Assembly: GCA_040384665.1 (NCBI GenBank)
Contig: JAZKIY010000011.1
Location: forward strand, 62,001 to 126,000
From: PCRC01 sp040384665
Lineage (GTDB): Bacteria; Pseudomonadota; Gammaproteobacteria; Burkholderiales; Burkholderiaceae_C
Direction: 5' to 3'
DNA length: 64,000 nt
In this document: one piece after another, positions 16,754 through 24,776 of the stretch
How positions within the stretch are numbered: the first letter of the stretch is position 1
Layout: the number at the start of each line of letters is the position of its first letter
Notes under the pieces: generated by a model
Database searches by the model: none
Seen by the model: the letters and a program-made list of their open reading frames with translations, nothing else
What the model was told of the DNA's origin: nothing
Made by a program: the position numbers and the translations under genes

Positions 16754-17197
16754 ATGACTCCGCAGCAAACCGCAGAAGCCGTGGCCATCGACATGATGGC
16801 GAAAGACCGGGCTTCGCAAGGCCTGGGCATGCGGGTGGCGCGCATCGCGCCTGGCACGGCCGACATCGAGATGGTGGTGCGCGAGGACATGCTGAACGGC
16901 TTTGCCATCTGCCACGGCGGCTACCTGACCCTGCTGGCCGATTCGGCCTTTGCCTTTGCCTGCAATTCGTACAACGAGTTCACGGTTGCTTCTGGATTGA
17001 GCATCGACTTCATGGCGCCGGCGCACGCCGGTGATGTTCTGACCGCACGCGCCGTGGAAGTCAGCCGTCGCGGCAGAACCGGTGTCTACGACGTGGATGT
17101 CTGCAACCAGCGGGGTGAACGGTTGGCGGTTTTTCGCGGACGATCACACAGCGTGAAGGGCCGGCCGGTGGTGGCCAGCCCGGATGCGGACGCCTGA
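16754..17197 (+). CDS. paaI: PaaI hot-dog thioesterase
   Basis: A 147-residue hot-dog fold thioesterase. The PaaI signature is visible as MLNGFAICHGGYLTLLADSA, with the HGG turn and catalytic Asp, followed by SGLSIDFMAPAHAGD. PaaI releases CoA from ring-hydroxylated or stalled phenylacetyl-CoA intermediates and so rescues trapped CoA. The start MTPQQTAEAVAIDMMAKDRA has an AAAAGGA ribosome site; a frame extension upstream overlaps the livF stop region and lacks similarity. Its presence after the importer supports one catabolic unit from paaA to here. Confidence 0.9.
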   Translation: MTPQQTAEAVAIDMMAKDRASQGLGMRVARIAPGTADIEMVVREDMLNGFAICHGGYLTLLADSAFAFACNSYNEFTVASGLSIDFMAPAHAGDVLTARAVEVSRRGRTGVYDVDVCNQRGERLAVFRGRSHSVKGRPVVASPDADA

Positions 17198-17338
17198 TAC
17201 CCGTTCATACTGGGTGATCGCGCGCCCGCGTGCACGGGCCTCCTTGCAGACTCGTCTCTGGCGGGACAATGCTGGGCTTTGTGTGCGACAGACTCCTATA
17301 TTCTGGTGCCTGTGCCATTGGCTGTTTGGAGATACCGC

Positions 17339-19030
17339 ATGACCACGCTGCCCCACCACCGCTTCTGGCCCAAGCGCCTGCCGCACCAGATCACGCCGCC
17401 CGCCACATCGCTGTGGCACAACCTCGCGGTCAACGCGCTGCGCTACCCCGAGAAGCCGGCACTGGTGTTTTTTGGGCGTGTGCTGAGCTATGCCGAGGTG
17501 CGCGACCAGGCCGAACGGCTGGCGGCGTTTCTTGCGCAGTGCGGCGTGGGCAAGGGCGACCGCGTGCTGCTGCTGATGCAGAACTGCCCGCAGCTCGTCA
17601 TTGCGCATTTCGCCATCCTGCGGGCCAATGCGGTGGTGGTGCCGGTGAACCCGATGAACCGCGCCGAAGAGCTCCAGCACTACATCACCGACCCCGACGC
17701 CAAAGTGGCGCTGACCACCGGTGACCTGGCCGCCGAGCTGGCCCGCACCAATGGGGGCCTGCCCGCCGCCGAACGCTTGCAGCACATGGTTGTCACGCAG
17801 TTCACCGACGCCTTCGACGCTGCGGTCAGTGGCCCCGGTGCGCCACCGCCGGCCTGGCGCGACTGGCTGCTGACGCGGCACCCGCTGCCCACGCTGGCCG
17901 GTGGCGAGGCCCACGCGTGGACGGCTGCGATTGCCTGCGCGGCCGACTTGCCCGAGCTGACCACCGGCCCCGACGACCTGGCCCTGCTGCCTTACACCAG
18001 TGGCACCACCGGCCTGCCCAAGGGCTGCATGCACCCGCATTCGGGCGTGATGCACAACGCGGTGGCGGCCAGCCTGTGGGTCGGCGGCAACGCGCAGAAC
18101 GTCATGCTGTCGGTGGTGCCGATGTTCCACATCACCGGCATGGTCTCGGGCATGCACACCTCCATCTACGGTGGCACCACGCTGGTCATCATGCCGCGCT
18201 GGGACCGCGACCTGGCCGGTTGGCTGATCTCGCATTGGCGTGTGACGCACTGGACCAACATCCCCACCATGGTGATAGACCTCTTGGCCAGCCCGCGTTT
18301 TGCCGAGTACGACCTCTCCAGCCTGCTCTACATCGGCGGTGGCGGTGCGGCCATGCCGCAGGCGGTGGCGCAGCGGCTGTTCGAGCAGTACGGCCTGCGC
18401 TACAGCGAAGGCTACGGCCTGACCGAGACCGCCGCGCCCTCGCACAGCAACCCGCCCGACGGCACCAAACAGCAGTGCCTGGGCATTCCTTTCGTCAGCA
18501 CCGAAGCCCGCATCATCGACCCCGACACGCTCAAGGAGCTGCCGCAAGGTGAGCAGGGCGAAATCATCGTGTGCGGCCCGCAGGTGTTTCGCGGCTACTG
18601 GAAGCGGCCCGAGGCCACGGCCGACGTTTTCATCACCTTTGAAGGCAAGCAATTCTTCCGCACCGGCGACCTGGGCCACGTGGACGAAGACGGTTATTTC
18701 TTTTTGACCGACCGGCTCAAACGCATGATCAACGCGTCGGGCTTCAAGGTCTGGCCGGCCGAGGTGGAAGCGCTGATGTTCCGCCACCCCGCCATTCAGG
18801 AGGCCTGCATCATCGCCACCAAAGACAGCTACCGAGGCGAGTCGGTCAAAGCCGTGGTGGTGCTGCGCGCCACGCACAGGGACTCGACCACAGAGCAGGA
18901 CATCATCGACTGGTGCCGTGAGCACATGGCGGTCTACAAAGCGCCGCGCGTGGTGCAGTTTGTGGAGGCCCTGCCCAAGAGCGGTGCCGGCAAAGTGATG
19001 TGGCGCACGCTGCAGGAAGCCGAAGGCTAA
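17339..19030 (+). CDS. AMP-forming acyl-CoA ligase (long-chain fatty acid type)
   Basis: A 563-residue adenylate-forming enzyme. Motifs in order: PYTSGTTGLPKGCMHPH (ATP loop, around residue 220), SEGYGLTETAAPSHSNPPDG, FRTGDLGHVDEDGYFFLTDR and the catalytic-Lys region PKSGAGKVMWRTLQ near the end. It activates a carboxylic acid to its CoA thioester. Fatty acids are the likely substrates from the general resemblance, but its position after paaI leaves an aromatic acid possible. It begins 141 bp after paaI and ends 3 bp before the convergent NADH dehydrogenase gene. Confidence 0.85.
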   Translation: MTTLPHHRFWPKRLPHQITPPATSLWHNLAVNALRYPEKPALVFFGRVLSYAEVRDQAERLAAFLAQCGVGKGDRVLLLMQNCPQLVIAHFAILRANAVVVPVNPMNRAEELQHYITDPDAKVALTTGDLAAELARTNGGLPAAERLQHMVVTQFTDAFDAAVSGPGAPPPAWRDWLLTRHPLPTLAGGEAHAWTAAIACAADLPELTTGPDDLALLPYTSGTTGLPKGCMHPHSGVMHNAVAASLWVGGNAQNVMLSVVPMFHITGMVSGMHTSIYGGTTLVIMPRWDRDLAGWLISHWRVTHWTNIPTMVIDLLASPRFAEYDLSSLLYIGGGGAAMPQAVAQRLFEQYGLRYSEGYGLTETAAPSHSNPPDGTKQQCLGIPFVSTEARIIDPDTLKELPQGEQGEIIVCGPQVFRGYWKRPEATADVFITFEGKQFFRTGDLGHVDEDGYFFLTDRLKRMINASGFKVWPAEVEALMFRHPAIQEACIIATKDSYRGESVKAVVVLRATHRDSTTEQDIIDWCREHMAVYKAPRVVQFVEALPKSGAGKVMWRTLQEAEG

Positions 19031-19033
19031 GCC

Positions 19034-20413
19034 TTACGCCGGCGGTGGTGTGCTTTCGCCACCCGCCACCACGCGGGCCTGCCGCTGGAAGCTGAAGTAG
19101 GCCGACGCCCAGTCGATCATCACCACCATGCGGTTGCGGAAGCCGATCAAAAAGTACACGTGGGCAAACAGCCAGAACAGCCACGCGAAGTAGCCGCTGA
19201 AGCGCCAGTGGCCCATCGGCGTGGCCAGGTCCACCACCGCCGCGTTGCGGCCAATGGTGGCCAGGTTGCCGTAGTCGCTGTAGCGAAAGGCCTGCACCGG
19301 CTCGCCGCGCAGTGTGCGGCGGATGTTGGCCGCCACGCAGCGTCCCATCTGCTTGGCGCCCGGTGAAACGCCTGGCACCGGCTTCGGTTCCTTGCCCGGC
19401 ACGTGGCTCATGGCCGCTGCCAAATCGCCAATCACCGCCACCTCCGGGTGGCCCGGCAGCGTGAGTTCGGGCGTGACCATCACCCGGCCTGCGCGGTCGA
19501 TCAAGGCATCGCCCTCCGGCAGCTGCGAGGCCAGCAGCCGGCCCAATGGCGAGGCCGCCACCCCTGCCGCCCACACCATGCAACCGGTCTCTATTTGATA
19601 GCGGGAAACGTCTGCTGCTTGGTGGCCAGCGGCCGACTCAATCCACAAACCACCGGCGTCAATGCCCGTGACCCGCGCATTCAGCCGCACCTCCACGCCC
19701 AGCTTTTCCAGTTGCTGGCGGGCCTTCTCGCTCAACTCGTCGGGCATGGCCAGCAGCACGCGCGGCCCACCTTCCACCAGCATCACGCGGGCCTGGGCCG
19801 GGTCAATGCGGCGGAACTCGCCCGGCAGCGTGTGCCGCGCAATCTCGGCCATCGTGCCCGCCATTTCCACGCCTGTGGGGCCGGCGCCAATCACCACAAA
19901 ATTCATCAGCGCCGCGCGGCGGGCCGGGTCTTCCTCCCGCTCTGCGGCTTCAAAGGCCAGCAGGATGCGGCGGCGGATCTCGAACGCGTCTTCCAGCGTC
20001 TTCAGGCCCGGCGCATGCGCGGCCCAGTCGTCGTGGCCAAAGTAGCTGTGCGTGGCGCCCGCGGCCACCACCAGCCGGTCGTACGGCAGCACCTGCCCGC
20101 TGCGCAACGCCACCGTGCGCACCGCCAGATCAATGTGCGTGACTTCGCCCATCAGCGTCGTCAGATTGGCCTGGTCGCGGAACAAATGCCGCGTGGGCGC
20201 CGCAATGGACGGCGCCGACAGTCCCGCCGTCGCCACCTGGTACAGCAGCGGCTGGAACAAATGGTGGTTGGTGCGGTCGATCAGCGTGACCGATACCGCC
20301 TCGCCAGCCAGCGCCTTGGCGGTTTCGAGACCGCCGAAGCCGCAGCCGATGATGACGATGTGGGGGTTGCCGGCGCGGGGGGCGGCACTTTGGGGTGATT
20401 CTGCAGAAGCCAT
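19034..20413 (-). CDS. Type II NADH dehydrogenase (NDH-2), FAD-dependent
   Basis: A 459-residue non-proton-pumping NADH:quinone oxidoreductase. The FAD Rossmann motif is HIVIIGCGFGGLETAKALAG, the NADH-binding fold NFVVIGAGPTGVEMAGTMAE, and the second FAD-binding region VAVIGDLAAAMSHVPG. A C-terminal stretch with aromatic residues (FSGYFAWLFWLFAHVYFLIG) would anchor it to the membrane. I chose the ATG giving MASAESPQSAAPRAGNPH; the open frame extends 48 codons upstream without similarity. Residues near DVSRYQIETGC are encoded by an unusual AT-rich patch. It is convergent with the acyl-CoA ligase gene. Confidence 0.9.
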   Translation of the reverse strand: MASAESPQSAAPRAGNPHIVIIGCGFGGLETAKALAGEAVSVTLIDRTNHHLFQPLLYQVATAGLSAPSIAAPTRHLFRDQANLTTLMGEVTHIDLAVRTVALRSGQVLPYDRLVVAAGATHSYFGHDDWAAHAPGLKTLEDAFEIRRRILLAFEAAEREEDPARRAALMNFVVIGAGPTGVEMAGTMAEIARHTLPGEFRRIDPAQARVMLVEGGPRVLLAMPDELSEKARQQLEKLGVEVRLNARVTGIDAGGLWIESAAGHQAADVSRYQIETGCMVWAAGVAASPLGRLLASQLPEGDALIDRAGRVMVTPELTLPGHPEVAVIGDLAAAMSHVPGKEPKPVPGVSPGAKQMGRCVAANIRRTLRGEPVQAFRYSDYGNLATIGRNAAVVDLATPMGHWRFSGYFAWLFWLFAHVYFLIGFRNRMVVMIDWASAYFSFQRQARVVAGGESTPPPA

Positions 20414-20567
20414 TGCCGAATTATCGGGGAGTGCATTGCAGTTGAGGGGGTGACTGTGGGTGCCAGCCCATTCGGAGGGAGGGACGCATCGAGGCGAACT
20501 TCTTGAACCAACCATCTGTTCCGTGGCCCAAAATTTGATTTCACTTATTGGCCACAAGGTATGTGAG

Positions 20568-21599
20568 TCAAGTTCGAAGTCGCCTTAGCGTTTCCGATGG
20601 CAGTTCGCCAAAGTGTTTTCGATACGATTCAGCGAAGTCCCCAAGGAAAAGAAATCCCCATGCGTTAGCGATCTGTTGAACAGTGGTTCCTGCGCGCGCA
20701 GCGAGCAGGTCAGCGCGGGCACCCTCAAGTCGAATCTTGCGCAAAAACTTGGTCGGTGAATAACCCCGAAAACGGGTGAACGCGCCATTCAATGCCCGAA
20801 CACTCATCCCCACGGCTGCCGCGACCTCTGTTCGGCTCGGCACACTTTTCGCATTGGCATGCAGATACTCCTCTGCCGCCTTGACGTAGCGTGGCGCAAG
20901 ACCAAAAGGCCGGTTGTTGCCCAAGGTCTCTCCCACGGACTCCTGCAGTTGCTGCAGCAGGTGCAGGAGCAGCATCTCTTCCAGATGTTTCCCCAGCGTG
21001 CCATGCATCGCCTCCTCTGGCATCTCAATCAGACACCTGCAGCAATATTCCAACAAGGCGCTCCAACTTGAGCCAGGCCCGCCAAAACGGAACTTGTGCG
21101 TCCAAAGGAGCGGGTGCGCAGAGTGCCCGGTCCAGCGTTCGTAGAGTTCTTCCAGCATTTGATGCTGGTAAACAAGGTTGAGCTGCATGTGGTTGCCGTT
21201 GAGCGCCTCGAATACATAGTCGGTCCGCGCCATGTCGACCATAAAGCTCTCGCCGACGCGCATCTGCACGGGCGCAGCGTTCGATCCTGAATGCTGGATA
21301 TTTCCGGCCAGCGTGGTGAGCACCACCCCCTTGCCCGGCGCCGGATCGAACTCGTCGATGTACACCGGCACGCCATAAGAGAATCGGCTTAAGATGAGCT
21401 GGCCGATGTGCGCGGTATGGTGCGTTGACCGTGGCTGGATCAACTTTCCCATCGGCTTCACACGATAGGGCATGTAAACGGAGTTGGTAACGGACGTGAT
21501 CTCGTCCCAGTTGTTGGACTGTCCGGCCAGGTAGCGGTTGTTGGCGCAATCGCCGTCATTGGCAACCAGGACGTCGGCCAGTGGTCGATACAGTCGCAT
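20568..21599 (-). CDS. AraC family transcriptional regulator
   Basis: A 343-residue regulator with an N-terminal ligand/oligomerisation region (cupin-like AraC_binding_2 type, e.g. VYIDEFDPAPGKGVVLTTLA) and a C-terminal AraC domain in the last 100 residues. The two helix-turn-helix motifs are around VPSRTEVAAAVGMSVRALNG and TTVQQIANAWGFLFLGDFAE. It lies 215 bp downstream of an exported hydrolase gene on the same strand and may control it. Base composition is visibly more AT-rich than in the surrounding genes, which suggests acquisition together with that hydrolase. The inducer is unknown. Confidence 0.88.
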   Translation of the reverse strand: MRLYRPLADVLVANDGDCANNRYLAGQSNNWDEITSVTNSVYMPYRVKPMGKLIQPRSTHHTAHIGQLILSRFSYGVPVYIDEFDPAPGKGVVLTTLAGNIQHSGSNAAPVQMRVGESFMVDMARTDYVFEALNGNHMQLNLVYQHQMLEELYERWTGHSAHPLLWTHKFRFGGPGSSWSALLEYCCRCLIEMPEEAMHGTLGKHLEEMLLLHLLQQLQESVGETLGNNRPFGLAPRYVKAAEEYLHANAKSVPSRTEVAAAVGMSVRALNGAFTRFRGYSPTKFLRKIRLEGARADLLAARAGTTVQQIANAWGFLFLGDFAESYRKHFGELPSETLRRLRT

Positions 21600-21814
21600 G
21601 ATCTTCCTTGGCCAAGCCTTGCGGAGTGAATGAACTCAGCATACTGAGGTGTCGGCGAAACTTCAACATCAAAAAAAGAGCGGTTGACTCCAGCGGGCCA
21701 GGGATTTTCTCGACTGAACACCGAAAAAGTAAGAGTGCTGCCGGATTGCGCGTCAACCGCCTGAAAAACAAAATCGAGTCAAGCCTTTCTACGGGCCCGA
21801 CTCGACAGAAACCA

Positions 21815-23347
21815 TCAACGCGGTTGCAGGCTCAGTTCCAGCGGCGGAATGAGGCGACTCGTTTCCGGTAGCGCATCGAAGAACGTTGCCGGTCGACTTG
21901 CGCAGCCCGCGCGGTAGGCAGTGGCGTTCTCCCCGTGTTTGCCGATTGCCTGGTCCGCAAAGTAGGCAATCTGGGCGGCAAACTGTCCCGCGTTCTTTTC
22001 TAGGCTCAGGTCATGGCCGGCGTTTGGGATCACCGCCATGCGGGCACAGGCCCGTGGCGAGAAGAACGGCGCCTCGGCGGCGCGGAACGCGACCGACGCC
22101 TTTTCCACCACCTCCGGGCTGTCCGTTGTCTGGGCCGTCGTCGTGCAGTTGGCAACGCTGTTGCCGCAGAACAGCGCGTCAAACTGGCCGGTGAGAATGA
22201 AGGTGGGAACTTTGATCGCTTTGCTCGCACCGGTGTATTGCGGCGGCGCGAATGTTCCCAGTTCAGGGAGCGTCACCGAGTTGGCGTACTTTTCGTCAAG
22301 GGCGAGCACTTCCTTCTCCGTGTTGGGCGGGTAGTGCAGGGCAGTCTGCCCGCGCGATCCTGGGAGCGGCATTAGATACCCGGGATCGAGCGACCAAGGT
22401 TCAGAGGAAACGCGGGAATCCAGCGCGGCGGGTTGCGAGCCCAGGCCCGGCGCGACCAACTGGACCAGCGTGTCGGCGGTCAGGCGATGGCCCCAACCCG
22501 TGAGAAACACCGCGTCGGACGCGTTGTAGGTGGCCGCGTTGAGGTGGCTGATGCCGCTGCCGTAGGAGTGACCCACCGTGCCCACGTTGTTGAATTTGAC
22601 GTCGAAGATCTTCCCGGACTTCAGCTTCGAGACGAGTTGGTTCGTGATGTTGGCCTGGTTGCCCATCAGGGTCAGCACGCTGGGCGGGTGTGCGGAGCGG
22701 CCATGTCCCAGGCGATCAATTGCCAGCGTGGCGTAGCCGGCCTTGTTCAGGTGGTTCACGATGGAGTAAACCTCGGGTTTGTACGGGAAGTCCCAGTACC
22801 AGGTGCCATAGGTGATGCCATGCGTCAGCAGCAGGATGGTTGGCGGTTTGCGCTTGGCAACATCGGAATCTGTGGCTGCCAGCAGATCGGCTTGTTGCAT
22901 GCACAGCTCGCCGTAAACGTAGCTCGGCACTTTGGGTGACAGGGCCGCCAACGACGAAAGATCGACAAGCGCGTTGTTCGTCGGCGGAGTCAGCAGCGGC
23001 AGATCAATCGGGATGTTGCCTTTGAAGCAACGCTTGCCGGGCGCTTCGGTAGGCGTAGCCCACGTGCGGGTAGGGCGTGTGCCCAGATCGCCGAGATTGG
23101 TTTGGGGAATTTTTCGAAGCAGATCTGACAAACCCGGTAGGGCGGGCAGACCAGGAAGCGTGGATGAGGACGCAGATGCGCCAGCAGAAGAACCTCCCGC
23201 ATTTGCCGATGCATTGCCAGAAAGCAGCGGCAAAGAAGGCAACGTTTGCGCGCCGGCAAGACTGGAAAACGTTAACAAGGCGATGGCCGTTTTCCAGCGC
23301 CTACCCGAATGCAACACCCCGCTGGTGCTGAAAGAAAGTTTGGACAT
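21815..23347 (-). CDS. Exported alpha/beta hydrolase
   Basis: A 510-residue secreted esterase/lipase-like enzyme. The ATG used gives MSKLSFSTSGVLHSGRRWKT and a signal peptide ending near LAGAQ, with GGAGA before the start. A Ser/Ala/Gly-rich linker follows (residues 47-70), then the hydrolase core: oxyanion region LLTHGITYGTWYWDFP, nucleophile elbow GTVGHSYGSG, probable acid LTGQFDALFCG and catalytic His NAGHDLSLEKN. Several Cys residues (CFKG, ELCMQQ, CGNSVANC, CARM, GCAS) could form disulfides, as expected outside the cytoplasm. The substrate is unknown. The AraC regulator downstream on the same strand is its only evident partner; composition suggests a shared acquired origin. Confidence 0.82.
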   Translation of the reverse strand: MSKLSFSTSGVLHSGRRWKTAIALLTFSSLAGAQTLPSLPLLSGNASANAGGSSAGASASSSTLPGLPALPGLSDLLRKIPQTNLGDLGTRPTRTWATPTEAPGKRCFKGNIPIDLPLLTPPTNNALVDLSSLAALSPKVPSYVYGELCMQQADLLAATDSDVAKRKPPTILLLTHGITYGTWYWDFPYKPEVYSIVNHLNKAGYATLAIDRLGHGRSAHPPSVLTLMGNQANITNQLVSKLKSGKIFDVKFNNVGTVGHSYGSGISHLNAATYNASDAVFLTGWGHRLTADTLVQLVAPGLGSQPAALDSRVSSEPWSLDPGYLMPLPGSRGQTALHYPPNTEKEVLALDEKYANSVTLPELGTFAPPQYTGASKAIKVPTFILTGQFDALFCGNSVANCTTTAQTTDSPEVVEKASVAFRAAEAPFFSPRACARMAVIPNAGHDLSLEKNAGQFAAQIAYFADQAIGKHGENATAYRAGCASRPATFFDALPETSRLIPPLELSLQPR

Positions 23348-23741
23348 ACCTGTCTCCATCTGTAGAAATTGACCCTTACTGAGCATGTGGTGCACGTCGA
23401 GATTCGCGCACCTGCAGTCTAGAAACGAGGTCTAAATAACGACACGTCGTTTGGGCACGCGGGTATGGAACGCGGGCATTTATTTCAATACAGAGCGATG
23501 ATCCAAGTGAAAAACTCCTCTTCACGGGGGTAACCCTGCCGTTTTGGGCAGGTAACTGCAACCGTTCAAAGTCGAGCTCGCACCAAGCCGATGACAGCGC
23601 CTGCGTTACTTGACGCCGTGTCGGCCAGACGGAGTGGCTGCTTTGGGCGCTGTAGCTCAATGTCATTTCTGGGTCGAAAGCCCTCATTCACCGATGCCCT
23701 CAAAGCTGCCAGAATGATCCGCAGACAACAGGAGACACACC
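23348..23741. other. Intergenic region of 394 bp between divergent genes
   Basis: Separates the exported hydrolase (minus) from the core-MetE gene (plus). It contains the inverted repeat AACGAC-AC-GTCGTT at 23438-23451, which is well placed to be an operator upstream of the hydrolase gene, 90 bp from its start. The rest is of mixed composition with no coding frame that I trust. No riboswitch-like structure upstream of the methionine synthase gene was recognised. Confidence 0.5.
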
Positions 23742-24776
23742 ATGTTCGAAACCGCCATCGCCGGCAGCCTGCCCAAACCCGCCTGGTTGTCCGAAACCAA
23801 CAAACTGTGGCCGCAATGGAAGCTTGAGGGCGACGCGTTGCGCCAGGCCAAGGCCGACGCCACGCTGCTGTGGATCAAGGCGCAGGAAGACGCGGGGCTG
23901 GACATCATTGGCGATGGTGAGCAGTCGCGCCAGCATTTCGTGCACGGTTTTCTGGAGCAGGTGGATGGCATTGACTTTGAGCACAAGGTCAAGATGGGCA
24001 TCCGCGACAACCGCTACGACGCGATGGTGCCGCAGGTGGTGTCAGAGCTCAAGCTCAAGGGCCGCGTTCATGCGTTCGAGGCGCAACTGGCCCGCGCCCA
24101 CACCCGGCACAAACTCAAGTTCACACTGCCGGGGCCCATGACGATTGTGGACACCGTGGCCGACCGTTTTTACGGCGACAAGGTGAAGATGGCTTTCGCC
24201 TTTGCCGAGCTGCTGAACCAGGAAGCGCTGGCGCTGCAGGCCGACGGCGTGGACATCGTCCAGTTCGACGAGCCGGCCTTCAACGTCTACATGAAAGACG
24301 CGGCCGACTGGGGAGTGAAGGCGCTGGAGCGTGCCGCGCAGGGTCTCACCTGTACCACCGCCGTGCACATCTGCTACGGCTACGGCATCAAGGCGAATGT
24401 GGACTGGAAGAACACGCTGGGCGACGAATGGCGCCAGTACGAACAAATCTTTCCCGCACTCGCCAAAAGCAGTATCCAGCAGGTGAGCCTGGAGTGCTAC
24501 CACTCGCATGTGCCGCCGCATTTGATGAAGCTGCTGGAGGGCAAAGACGTGATGGTCGGCGTGATCGACGTGGCCAGCGACGTCATTGAAACGCCCGAGC
24601 AGGTGGCCGACACGATTGGCCTGGCCTTGAAGTACGTGTCCAAACACCACCTGTTCCCGTGCACCAACTGCGGCCTGGCGCCGATGGACCGCGAGGTCGC
24701 ACTGAAAAAGCTCGATGCATTGGCCAAGGGCGCCGCACTGGCCCGCAAGCGCCACCGCGAAGCCGCACAAGACTGA
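23742..24776 (+). CDS. Core-MetE methionine synthase (cobalamin-independent, MesD-like)
   Basis: A 344-residue protein equal to the C-terminal catalytic half of MetE, with no N-terminal folate-binding half. Visible: TAIAGSLPKPAWL at the start, GDGEQSRQHFVHGF, LPGPMTIVDTVADRFYG, DIVQFDEPAFNVYMKDAADW, and the zinc-site elements AVHICYGYG (His-x-Cys), SLECYHSHVP (Glu) and FPCTNCGLAP (Cys). The Asp in QFDEPAF matches the methionine-amino-group site. It would methylate homocysteine from a donor other than methyltetrahydrofolate triglutamate. The sequence looks most like the MesD group, whose activity is reported to need a partner, MesX (DUF1852); no such gene is in this window. An AGGAG ribosome site precedes the ATG. 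Confidence 0.82.
   Translation: MFETAIAGSLPKPAWLSETNKLWPQWKLEGDALRQAKADATLLWIKAQEDAGLDIIGDGEQSRQHFVHGFLEQVDGIDFEHKVKMGIRDNRYDAMVPQVVSELKLKGRVHAFEAQLARAHTRHKLKFTLPGPMTIVDTVADRFYGDKVKMAFAFAELLNQEALALQADGVDIVQFDEPAFNVYMKDAADWGVKALERAAQGLTCTTAVHICYGYGIKANVDWKNTLGDEWRQYEQIFPALAKSSIQQVSLECYHSHVPPHLMKLLEGKDVMVGVIDVASDVIETPEQVADTIGLALKYVSKHHLFPCTNCGLAPMDREVALKKLDALAKGAALARKRHREAAQD

Noticed and set aside
23643..23690. tRNA-like sequence (GCTGTAGCTCAATG ... GGGTCGAAAGCCC)
   Set aside because: It recalls D- and T-arm patterns, but the distance is too short and no acceptor or anticodon stem can be formed.
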